A stretch of 64,000 nt of DNA from AC-32 sp038236705 (GTDB lineage Bacteria; Actinomycetota; Thermoleophilia; Gaiellales; Gaiellaceae), in contig JBBRZN010000006.1 of assembly GCA_038236705.1 (NCBI GenBank), forward strand, positions 1 through 64,000, written 5' to 3'. Made by a program: the position numbers and the translations under genes. Below are positions 16,703 through 24,649 of this stretch, one piece after another; positions within the stretch are counted from its first letter, which is position 1, and each line of letters opens with the position of its first letter. The notes under the pieces are model-generated. The model was not told where the DNA came from and made no database searches. It was given only the letters and a program-made list of their open reading frames with translations.

Positions 16703-19021
16703 GTGACGGACTTCGATCTCGTCTGCGTCTCCCATCTGCGCTGGGACTCCGTCTGGCAGAGGCCGCAGCAGCTCCTCAGCCGCTGCGCCCGCGAGCGCCG
16801 CGTGCTCTACGTGGAGGAGCCGATCTTCGGTTCCGAGCGCGCGCCCTATCTCGAGGTACGACATGTGAGCGATCGCATAGTCGTCGCCGTCCCGGAACTG
16901 CCGGAGGACTGCACCCTCACCGAGGCGAACGCGCTCCAGGAGCGACTGCTCCGCCGCCTGCTCCACGACCTTGAGGTCGAGGAGTTCGTGCTCTGGCTGT
17001 ACACCCCGATGGCGGTGCCCTTCACGCGAACCCTCGATCCACTCGCCGTCGTGTACGACTGCATGGACGAGCTCTCCGCGTTCGCCCACGCGTCCGACCG
17101 CCTTGGCCCGCTCGAGGATGAGCTCTTTCGTCGGGCGGACCTGGTGCTGACTGGCGGCCAGAGCCTATTTGAGGCCAAGCAAGGCCGGCATCCGAACGTG
17201 CACCTTTTCCCGAGCAGCGTCGACTCGGCGCACTTCGCCGCTGCGCGGGTTTCCGGTGCCGAGCCGACCGACCAGGCGGCCATCGGCGGCCCCCGCCTCG
17301 GCTACGCCGGCGTCATCGACGAGCGGATCGACCTGGGGCTCCTCGCCAACCTGGCGGCCGCTCGCCCGGACTGGCAACTCGTGTTCCTCGGCCCGGTGAC
17401 GAAGATCGACCCCGCCGACCTGCCGCAGGCCCCCAATCTCCACTACCTGGGCTCTAAAGACTACGCTGACCTACCGGCCTATTTGAGAGCCTGGGACGTC
17501 GCGTTGATGCCCTTCGCTCGGAACCGGGCGACGCGCTTCATCAGCCCGACGAAGACACCCGAGTACCTCGCCGCCGGGCTCCCCGTCGTCTCTACGCCGA
17601 TCGCCGACGTCGTGCGCCCCTACGGCGAGGAGGCCCTGGTACGAATCGCTTCGGACGCCGCGGGATTCGTGGCAGCTGCGGAGGAAGCGATGGCGGAGAG
17701 CGCGGTCGACCGGCTTCGCCGGGTGGACGCCTTTCTGACGGAGAATTCGTGGGACTTTACGTGGGCCGACATCAGCGAGCTGATCGACGAGGTTGCGACC
17801 GGATGCGAGACCAAGGCGAGGGGACTCGGCCCGGCGAGGATCGAGCGCTTCGATTTTCTCGTGGTCGGCGCCGGCTTCGCGGGCAGCGTGCTCGCCGAGC
17901 GTCTGGCGACGGAGCTCGACCTCCGGGTCTTGGTCGTCGAGCGGCGCTCCCATATCGGGGGGAACGCCTACGACTACTACGACGAGGCCGGCATCCTCGT
18001 CCACCGCTATGGCCCTCACATTTTCCACACGAACTCGCGCGAGGTCTCCGACTACCTCTCGCGATTCACCGAGTGGCGCCCGTACGAGCATCGGGTCCTT
18101 GCCAGCGTCGACGACCGGCTCGTTCCGTTTCCGATCAACCTCGACACGGTGAACGAGATCTACGGACTCGATCTGACCGAGGCCGAGCTGGAGCGGTTCC
18201 TCGAATCTGTGGCCGAGCGGCGCAGCGCAATCCGCACCTCGGAGGACTTCGTCCTCGGCAAGGTGGGGCGCGACCTCTACGTCAAGTTCTTCCGCAACTA
18301 CACGAGAAAGATGTGGGATCTCGACCCGTCGGAGCTCGACGCGTCGGTTGCGGCCCGCGTTCCGGCCCGTCTCAGCCGCGACGATCGTTACTTCACCGAC
18401 ACCTTCCAGAACATGCCCCTGCACGGGTTCACACGCATGTTCGAGCGGATGCTCGATCACCCGAACATCAAGGTCCTGCTGAACACGGACTTCCGGGAGG
18501 TTGCCGCGCTCGTCCCACATGCCGGCGTCGTCTACACCGGCCCGATCGACGAGTTCTTCGACTTCCGGTTCGGCAGCCTGCCGTACCGCTCGCTCGAGTT
18601 CCGCCACCAGACGCTGCCCCAGGAGCGCGTTCTCCCCGCTCCGGTCGTCAACCATCCGAACGCGCACGAGTACACGCGGGTCACAGAGTTCAAGCAGCTG
18701 ACCGGCCAGGTCCACCCGAGCTCGAGCATCGTCTTCGAGTATCCGCGCGCCGAGGGCGATCCCTACTACCCCGTCCCCCGGCCGGAGAACGCGGAGATGT
18801 ACCGGCGCTACAAGCAGCTCGCCGACGCGGTCTCCGACGTCCACTTCGTCGGCCGGCTGGCCACGTACAAGTACTACAACATGGATCAGGTGGTGGCCCA
18901 GGCGCTCGCGGTGTTCGGGCGAATCGCAGCCGCGCGCGCCGAGCGTGCTCCGGCACCAGTGGGCGACCTCGCCGACGGATGGAGAGGGCCCGACCTCCAA
19001 GCCGCGCGGTCCCGCACCTGA
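16703..19021 (+). CDS. Fusion of a glycosyltransferase and UDP-galactopyranose mutase
   Basis: One 772-residue frame holds two enzymes. Residues 1-370 form a GT-B glycosyltransferase of the group opening CVSHLRWDSVWQRPQQLL, with VYDCMDELSAF and, near 285, SPTKTPEYLAAGLPVVSTP for nucleotide-sugar binding. From about 383 a flavin-dependent UDP-galactopyranose mutase follows: FDFLVVGAGFAGSVLAERLA, GPHIFHTNS, YTRKMWDLDPSELDASVAAR, NYPL-like NMPLHGFTRMFE and the C-terminal LATYKYYNMDQVV. The mutase makes UDP-galactofuranose; the attached transferase may use that product or act next to it. Stand-alone Glf proteins are about 380 residues, so this half is complete. First gene of a plus-strand pair. 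Confidence 0.92.
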   Translation: MTDFDLVCVSHLRWDSVWQRPQQLLSRCARERRVLYVEEPIFGSERAPYLEVRHVSDRIVVAVPELPEDCTLTEANALQERLLRRLLHDLEVEEFVLWLYTPMAVPFTRTLDPLAVVYDCMDELSAFAHASDRLGPLEDELFRRADLVLTGGQSLFEAKQGRHPNVHLFPSSVDSAHFAAARVSGAEPTDQAAIGGPRLGYAGVIDERIDLGLLANLAAARPDWQLVFLGPVTKIDPADLPQAPNLHYLGSKDYADLPAYLRAWDVALMPFARNRATRFISPTKTPEYLAAGLPVVSTPIADVVRPYGEEALVRIASDAAGFVAAAEEAMAESAVDRLRRVDAFLTENSWDFTWADISELIDEVATGCETKARGLGPARIERFDFLVVGAGFAGSVLAERLATELDLRVLVVERRSHIGGNAYDYYDEAGILVHRYGPHIFHTNSREVSDYLSRFTEWRPYEHRVLASVDDRLVPFPINLDTVNEIYGLDLTEAELERFLESVAERRSAIRTSEDFVLGKVGRDLYVKFFRNYTRKMWDLDPSELDASVAARVPARLSRDDRYFTDTFQNMPLHGFTRMFERMLDHPNIKVLLNTDFREVAALVPHAGVVYTGPIDEFFDFRFGSLPYRSLEFRHQTLPQERVLPAPVVNHPNAHEYTRVTEFKQLTGQVHPSSSIVFEYPRAEGDPYYPVPRPENAEMYRRYKQLADAVSDVHFVGRLATYKYYNMDQVVAQALAVFGRIAAARAERAPAPVGDLADGWRGPDLQAARSRT

Positions 19022-20988
19022 ACGCGCGCCCACCTGCCGGTGCTCGCGAGCTGAGGACTCCTCAGCTCGCGGTGATCATGCCCACCTTCGACGGATCGTC
19101 GTTTATCCGGCGAGCCCTGCTCAGTCTGTCCGCCCAGGAGCTCACCGACTGGGAGCTCGTCGTCGTCGACGACGGGTCGACCGACGACACGAGCGACGTC
19201 GTGGCACCGGTCCTCGATCCCCGCCGCTGCACGCTCGTCCATTCGGCTGAGAACCGAGGCCTGGGCGCCGCGCTCAACACCGGGCTCGAGCATTCAACGG
19301 CCCCGTTCGTCGCCTACCTACCGAGTGACGACGTGCTCGACCCCGGGCATCTGGCCTCGCTGCTCGAGCTCCTGCTCGAGGACGAGCGGGCAGTGCTCGC
19401 CTTCTCCGGAATCCGCCGGCATCACGGGCGCGACGAAACGGGCGGGGTGATCCCGGAATCGGGGCTCCAACTCGTCCAAGTCCTGCACCGCCGGACGTCG
19501 GACCGGTGGCTGGAGCGAACGGAGCTCGTGACCGACGACCTCGAAGTGATGTTCTGGGGCGCGCTCCACGCACACGGCCGCTTCGTGGGCACGGGTCGGG
19601 TCACGTGCGAATGGACCGATCACCCCCTGCAGAGGCACAAGCTGATCCGGGAGTCGCTCGGCGGGGGGCTCAACGTCTATCGCCGACGTTTTCGGGTAGC
19701 CGAGCCACTGCGGTTTCGCTCGTCGGAGGGGGAGCTGCTGGACGAGGTCGAGCTCTATCAACGGTTCCGCGAGCGCCCGGCCACAAGTCCGGCGGAGGAC
19801 GCGCTCAGGATCCTGCTCGTGGGTGAGCTCGCGTACAACCCCGAGCGCGTGCTCGCGCTCGAGGAGCGCGGTCACCGCCTCTCCGGGCTATGGACACCAG
19901 ACGGGGTCGGATTCAACTCTGTTGGCCCCGTGCCCTTCGGGCACGTCGAGGAGGTCCCACTCGCGAGCTGGGAGGCGGACATTCGCCGGATCCGGCCCGA
20001 CGTGATCTACGCGCTCCTCAACTGGCAAGCGATCCCGTTCGCGCATCACGTCCTGATGCGAAACCCGGGTGTGCCCTTTGTCTGGCACATCAAGGAGAGC
20101 CCTCAGGCCGCCCTCGAACGCGGGCTTTGGCCCCAGCTCGTCGATCTCCATCTGCGCTCGAACGCGCAGATTTTCACAAGCTCGCAGCTGCGCGACTGGT
20201 ACGAGAGCGTCTTGCCCGACTCGACCGAGAGCGACCTGACCCTCGTCCTCGATGGGGATCTACCGAAAGCCGACTGGTTCGGTAGCGCCCCCGCCGCCCG
20301 GCTCTCGGAGAGCGGCGGAGGCGTGCACACGGTCTGCGTCGGCCGTCCGTTCGGCATCTATCCCAAGGTGCTTGCCGAGCTGGCCGCACACGGAGTGCAC
20401 ACCCACTTCCACGGCCCCACGTGGGGCGACTGGTGGGCCGGCTGGATCGCCGAAGCACATCGCCTGGCCCCGGACAATGTCCACCTACACCCCAGCGTCC
20501 GGCAGCCCGACTGGACGACGACGCTCTCGCGGTACGACGCCGGCTGGCTGCACGTGTTCCGCAGCCGCAACGGCGGCGACGTTCGCCGCGCCTCGTGGGA
20601 CGACCTCAATCTTCCGGCCCGGCTAGGCACCTACGCCGCGGCCGGGCTCCCGCTCCTCCAGCCCGACCACGGAGCATCCGTGGTCGCGACCCAGACACTG
20701 GCGCAAGACCTCGGCGTCGGCGTCTACTTCAAGGACGTCGAGGGCTTCGCCGCCGAGCTCCACGACCGGGCGGCGATGGATCGGCGCCGCGAGCGGATGT
20801 GGCAGGCTAGACCCCAGTTCGCTTTCGACTCGCACGCAGACGAGCTCGTGGCGCTGTTCCGTCGCGCTATGCAGGCCCCTGAGTCGGCGGCTCGGGGATC
20901 GGCGGATGGGGGCCGGAGAAGCGGGCGTCCCAGGGCTTCGGCGCGCTCACCTGCTGCACCAGCAGGGGCTCGTCGCCCGCGTTCTTGA
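18979..20988 (+). CDS. Two-domain glycosyltransferase (GT2 plus GT-B-like)
   Basis: A 669-residue protein. Residues 15-250 are a GT2 transferase: LAVIMPTFDGSSFIRRALLS, the nucleotide site VVVDDGSTDD and the DXD-like YLPSDDVLD. A second domain from about 270 starts RILLVGELAYNPERVLALEE and carries a glycogen-phosphorylase-like fold signature, including VWHIKESPQ, VCVGRPFGIYPKVLAELAA and GTYAAAGLPLLQPD, typical of GT4-like GT-B enzymes. ATG at 18979 overlaps the mutase gene by 43 bases; a CTG at 19018 overlapping its TGA is the alternative. The 3' end overlaps the convergent GH1-cupin gene by 122 bases. Probably adds two sugars successively; acceptor unknown. Confidence 0.82.
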   Translation: MERARPPSRAVPHLNARPPAGARELRTPQLAVIMPTFDGSSFIRRALLSLSAQELTDWELVVVDDGSTDDTSDVVAPVLDPRRCTLVHSAENRGLGAALNTGLEHSTAPFVAYLPSDDVLDPGHLASLLELLLEDERAVLAFSGIRRHHGRDETGGVIPESGLQLVQVLHRRTSDRWLERTELVTDDLEVMFWGALHAHGRFVGTGRVTCEWTDHPLQRHKLIRESLGGGLNVYRRRFRVAEPLRFRSSEGELLDEVELYQRFRERPATSPAEDALRILLVGELAYNPERVLALEERGHRLSGLWTPDGVGFNSVGPVPFGHVEEVPLASWEADIRRIRPDVIYALLNWQAIPFAHHVLMRNPGVPFVWHIKESPQAALERGLWPQLVDLHLRSNAQIFTSSQLRDWYESVLPDSTESDLTLVLDGDLPKADWFGSAPAARLSESGGGVHTVCVGRPFGIYPKVLAELAAHGVHTHFHGPTWGDWWAGWIAEAHRLAPDNVHLHPSVRQPDWTTTLSRYDAGWLHVFRSRNGGDVRRASWDDLNLPARLGTYAAAGLPLLQPDHGASVVATQTLAQDLGVGVYFKDVEGFAAELHDRAAMDRRRERMWQARPQFAFDSHADELVALFRRAMQAPESAARGSADGGRRSGRPRASARSPAAPAGARRPRS

Positions 20989-22438
20989 CCCCGTGATAGA
21001 GGCGGGCAGGGGCGAGCAGGCTCTCCCCCTCCCCGACGTCGACGAGCTCCGCGCCGATCCGGAAGCGACCGCGCCCGGCGAGCACGGTGAGCAGGTGCTC
21101 GGTGTGCTCGTGCCGGTGCGCCGGCACCTCCCCGCCGGGGCGGAGGGTAAGCAGTTCGACTGTGAGGGACTCGCCGGCGAGGAGGGTTTCGCACGCGAAG
21201 TTATCGGCCTTGAGGCGCGTGCGTTCGCGGGGCCGCGCCAGCCGGATTGGGGGCTCGGCGGGCAGTAGCGGCGACGCTTCGAGCGTGCTCGTCGGAAGAT
21301 TGGCGGGATCAAGCTCCGCCTGGGCTGCCCGCAGAGCGGTTGCGCTCGCGTGGTCGAGGATACGGCTCAGGCGGCCGTCCGGTTGGGGCGTGACGTCGAA
21401 GAGACCGCCGTCGAAGAATGCGGTCGGGTCCTCCCAGTCCGGCGAGGTGACGATCGGGTAGAGGCAGATCCCCTGGAGGTCGACGCCCCGTTCCAGTGCG
21501 TCCGCGGCCTCGCGGGCAAGGAAGTTGATCCAGGGGCCGCGCGAGTCGCCGGACGATCCCGTCTCGGCAAGGACGAGCGGCCCGCCGTAACGCCGTTCGA
21601 CTCGCTGCAGCAACTCGCTTAGAGGGATACAGCCGGGATCGTCCCAATCGAGCGAGCGCTGCGGCGCCTCGGGCGTGGCGATCGTCCACTGGTTGCCGGA
21701 GTAGTAGTTGAGGCCGACGATGCCCAGATGCGCCCGTGAGCCACCGAGCTCCGGCTCGAGCCGTCCCGCTAGCAGGTCGAAGGCCTCGGGCACGACGTGA
21801 TCGTTGAAATGGTCGGCCTCGCTCTGGAGATCGGGACGGCCGGGCGGCGAGTGCAGCGCCACGAGTGGCTCGACGCTCAGCATCCGGGCGCCGGGATCCA
21901 CCTCCCAGATCGCCTCGGCGGCGGCGATCGCCGCTCGAACGAGGATGCGCTTGAGCTCGCTCCCGCGGCCACGACCAAACGGCGCCATGTAGCCGACCTC
22001 GCCGGCCGCCCACGCGTTATAGGAGATCTCGTTGACGGGCGTGTAGAGCCCCGGGCCGTCCGTCTCGGAGAAGACGACGCCGGCGACGGCTCGCGCGAAG
22101 CGAGCGAATCTCTCCGGGAACCCCGGGGCGAAGAGGTCGACGTCGTCGGGGTAGCCGTAGTGCATGAGATCCCAGACCTGGGCGAGGCCCGCCTCGCGAC
22201 CGAGGCGGGCTAGGCGCCGGATCGGATCCAGGTCGTACCTGCCGCCACGATCGTGGATCGGCCACCGCGCAGCCTCCCGGATTGCTCGGATCCCAGCACC
22301 GACGCAGAGCGCGTAGTCCTCGGCTGCCTGCTCGTCATGCTGGGTCGCGGCGACCACGTCGAGGCGGTGCCCTTCGCTTGTCAGGTGAGTCGAGCATTCA
22401 AACCCGCCGAGGAAGAACGACGGGAAGAGCCTGGTCAC
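20867..22438 (-). CDS. GH1-like glycosidase fused to a cupin domain
   Basis: Residues 1-380 form a TIM-barrel glycosidase of the GH1/GH-A clan: FFLGGFECSTH at the start, acid/base glutamate E137 in YTPVNEISYNAW and nucleophile E292 in LVLAETGSSG. The barrel is shorter than classical GH1 enzymes (about 450), and both motifs deviate from TFNEP and TENG. Residues 425-510 are a small cupin with metal ligands in AHRHEHTEH and a later His in ARLYHGVKN, which may bind a sugar or metal. There is no signal peptide, so it acts in the cytoplasm, on a glycoside made or imported there. GTGA overlap with the GT4 gene upstream shows coupling. Confidence 0.85.
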   Translation of the reverse strand: MTRLFPSFFLGGFECSTHLTSEGHRLDVVAATQHDEQAAEDYALCVGAGIRAIREAARWPIHDRGGRYDLDPIRRLARLGREAGLAQVWDLMHYGYPDDVDLFAPGFPERFARFARAVAGVVFSETDGPGLYTPVNEISYNAWAAGEVGYMAPFGRGRGSELKRILVRAAIAAAEAIWEVDPGARMLSVEPLVALHSPPGRPDLQSEADHFNDHVVPEAFDLLAGRLEPELGGSRAHLGIVGLNYYSGNQWTIATPEAPQRSLDWDDPGCIPLSELLQRVERRYGGPLVLAETGSSGDSRGPWINFLAREAADALERGVDLQGICLYPIVTSPDWEDPTAFFDGGLFDVTPQPDGRLSRILDHASATALRAAQAELDPANLPTSTLEASPLLPAEPPIRLARPRERTRLKADNFACETLLAGESLTVELLTLRPGGEVPAHRHEHTEHLLTVLAGRGRFRIGAELVDVGEGESLLAPARLYHGVKNAGDEPLLVQQVSAPKPWDARFSGPHPPIPEPPTQGPA

Positions 22439-23538
22439 GCCGCGACCTCTGCGAGGACGTCGTCGAAGAGCCGCTCCCAGCGGGCGACGACGATCTCGAC
22501 GCTGTAACGGCGCTCGACCGTGCTTCGGAGGGCCGCGCCCAGCCTCTGGCGGAGCGGCTCGTCGTCCAGCAGCCGCTCGATCGCGGCGGCCACCGCGGGT
22601 GGATCCTCGTGCGGGACGTGGATCCCGGAGATGCCGTCTTCGAGCTGCTGCTCGCTGCCGTTGTCCCGCGTGGCCACGACTGGCAGACCGGCGGCGCCCG
22701 CCTCACCGATCACGTGCGGCATCCCCTCGGCGCGGGAGAGCCAGACGAAAACATCGAGCGCCGCGAGGAGCCGTGGGACGTCGTCGCGGTCGCCGAGAAA
22801 CGTGACCGAGCCGCCGAGGCCGCTACCGGCGGCGACGGCATGCAGGTAGCGCTCGTAGTCGGGCATGAAAGCGTCCGCGCCGCCGATCACCAAAAATCGC
22901 GCCTCGGGTCTCGATCGACGAACGATGCTCGCTGCTGCCAGGAAGTCCTCGACGCGCTTCTTCGGATCGAGCCGCCCGACCCAGCCGACCGCCGGGATGC
23001 CGTCGGCGAGACGGAGCGCCGCGCGAGCCGGCTGACGGTGCGACGGCGAGAACTCGCGGAGATCGACCATCGACGGAATCTCAAGCGCATACCGCTCTCG
23101 CCCGGGCATGACGGCGGCTGCCGCGTCGCGGATCGTCCGGCAGACGCCCACGTAGCGAGCGGTCAGATGCTTCGGCCCTGTGGTCGCCTCGCAGACCAGC
23201 CCTCCGTGCTCGATCAGCGGCGGCGGCCGCTCGAGCAGATCGAGGGCCGGAACGGCGTCCGGTACGCCCTGGCAGGCGACGACGATGTCCACGTCCCGGA
23301 AGCGCCTTGCGAGGTAGCGAACGGTGTCCTCGAAGGACAGCCCGTAGGGCGTGCGGTCGACGACTATGCCAAGGCTTTCGAGCTGCCGGTGCGTGAGCTC
23401 CGGCATGCCCTCGCGCCGCTGGCAGGCGACCACTTCGAGCCGATAACGCGAGCTGTCGAGGTGCCTCGCCAGATGGCGCACCTCCGTCTCTTCGCCGCCG
23501 ACGACCAGCCAGCTGAAGACGAACAGAACCCGCTTCAC
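22435..23538 (-). CDS. GT4 family glycosyltransferase
   Basis: A 367-residue GT-B transferase that starts VKRVLFVFSWLVVGGEETEV, where the glycine-rich loop marks the acceptor domain. The donor site is the usual E-x7-E motif in RAEGMPHVIGEAGAAGLPVV, and VGWVGRLDPKKRVEDFL precedes it. GTG at 23538 lies ten bases after the dehydrogenase stop without a clear ribosome site, suggesting coupling; a longer reading would run antisense-like into that gene. Substrate not known; the cluster suggests a nucleotide sugar donor for an oligosaccharide or glycolipid. Confidence 0.88.
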   Translation of the reverse strand: MKRVLFVFSWLVVGGEETEVRHLARHLDSSRYRLEVVACQRREGMPELTHRQLESLGIVVDRTPYGLSFEDTVRYLARRFRDVDIVVACQGVPDAVPALDLLERPPPLIEHGGLVCEATTGPKHLTARYVGVCRTIRDAAAAVMPGRERYALEIPSMVDLREFSPSHRQPARAALRLADGIPAVGWVGRLDPKKRVEDFLAAASIVRRSRPEARFLVIGGADAFMPDYERYLHAVAAGSGLGGSVTFLGDRDDVPRLLAALDVFVWLSRAEGMPHVIGEAGAAGLPVVATRDNGSEQQLEDGISGIHVPHEDPPAVAAAIERLLDDEPLRQRLGAALRSTVERRYSVEIVVARWERLFDDVLAEVAA

Positions 23539-23548
23539 CGGATTCGAG

Positions 23549-24649
23549 TCAAGCGGCGACCTGGAAGACCGTCTGGATTGAGGAGCGCTCTCGCGCGGCC
23601 AACTGGGCGAGGAGCATCGGCGCATCGTCGAACGGTACGAGATCGGTGACGACGTGCCGGCGAATGATCCCGCCGCATGTCTGCAGGAACGCTAGCGTCT
23701 CCCGCTCGAGCCGTGGCCGGTCCCAGGCCGCACCGAGTCCGCGCGGTACACGCGCGATCTGCGCGCACCTGATCGAGAGCCCGTTGTGGTGGAACTCCTC
23801 TCCGAGCCGAAGCTCGGACGCGCCATCCTGGTAGAAGGCGAGATCGATCACCGTAGCCTGCGGCCGGAGCGCCCGAAGAGCCGTCACCAGAGCGCTCACG
23901 CGGCCACGGCACTGAAAGGCAACGTCTGCCCCGGAGTCGCCGGGCGCGTGCCGCCACAAGCTCTTGAGCCAGCGCCAAGCGGTTCCGTCGGTGTCATCGA
24001 CCGGGACAAGGCCCAGACCCTCCGCCGCCGCCAGCCGGGTCGGATCCACGTCGACGACGGCAACAGCTTCGGCGCCGAGCTGGCGCGCCCAGAGCCCGGT
24101 GAGCAGGCCGATCACACCGGCGCCCGTGACGACGACCCGTCGTCCCCGCACGCCGTCGCCGAGGCCGACCTTTGTTCCCCCGCGAGCGTCGGCCGCCGCG
24201 TGCAGCAGCCCGTTGGCGCAGATCGGGCCCAGCTGGGCGGCGTAGATGCCGAGCAGCGGATCGAAACCCTCCGGAAGAACGACGAAACGGTCGCGATCGG
24301 CGATATGGCCGGACTTGTGGCCGTACATCATTCCCACCACCTCGCCCGCGTTCACGTCGGGCGTGCGCGAGTCGACCACGCGTCCCACCTCCATGTAGCC
24401 GAGGAACTGCACGGGGTACTCCGCGGCCGGGATCGTTGGGTCGAAAACTCCGAGCTCCTCGTTCCAGCCGGACAGCAGATAGGGATTCGTCCCGTTGAAG
24501 AACGTCAGCTCAGTTCCTGCCGAGAGCCCCGAGTACAGCGTCTCGACCTGAAACTGACCCTCACCGAGCGGTTCCTCGAGGTAGCTCCAGAAGAAGGCTC
24601 GACCTGGCTCCTCGATCCCCAGGCAGCGGATCTCGCGCCGCTCAGGCAC
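23549..24649 (-). CDS. Medium-chain dehydrogenase/reductase (MDR), sugar-related
   Basis: A 366-residue MDR protein. It begins EIRCLGIEEPGRAFFW, has the catalytic-domain segment ETLYSGLSAGTELTFFNGTN and the Rossmann motif RRVVVTGAGVIGLLTGLWAR, followed by AVAVVDVDPTRL. The cysteine-histidine pair binding catalytic zinc in alcohol dehydrogenases is absent at the usual place (GLSAGTE instead of GICGTD), as in the BchC-like zinc-free MDR group. It probably oxidises or reduces a sugar hydroxyl, in line with the Gfo/Idh/MocA partner upstream. GTG at 24649 overlaps that gene by eight bases. Confidence 0.82.
   Translation of the reverse strand: MPERREIRCLGIEEPGRAFFWSYLEEPLGEGQFQVETLYSGLSAGTELTFFNGTNPYLLSGWNEELGVFDPTIPAAEYPVQFLGYMEVGRVVDSRTPDVNAGEVVGMMYGHKSGHIADRDRFVVLPEGFDPLLGIYAAQLGPICANGLLHAAADARGGTKVGLGDGVRGRRVVVTGAGVIGLLTGLWARQLGAEAVAVVDVDPTRLAAAEGLGLVPVDDTDGTAWRWLKSLWRHAPGDSGADVAFQCRGRVSALVTALRALRPQATVIDLAFYQDGASELRLGEEFHHNGLSIRCAQIARVPRGLGAAWDRPRLERETLAFLQTCGGIIRRHVVTDLVPFDDAPMLLAQLAARERSSIQTVFQVAA

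Noticed and set aside
17471..19033. A 520-codon minus-strand frame opposite the GT-UGM fusion
   Set aside because: Antisense shadow; the plus strand carries complete GT and mutase motifs.
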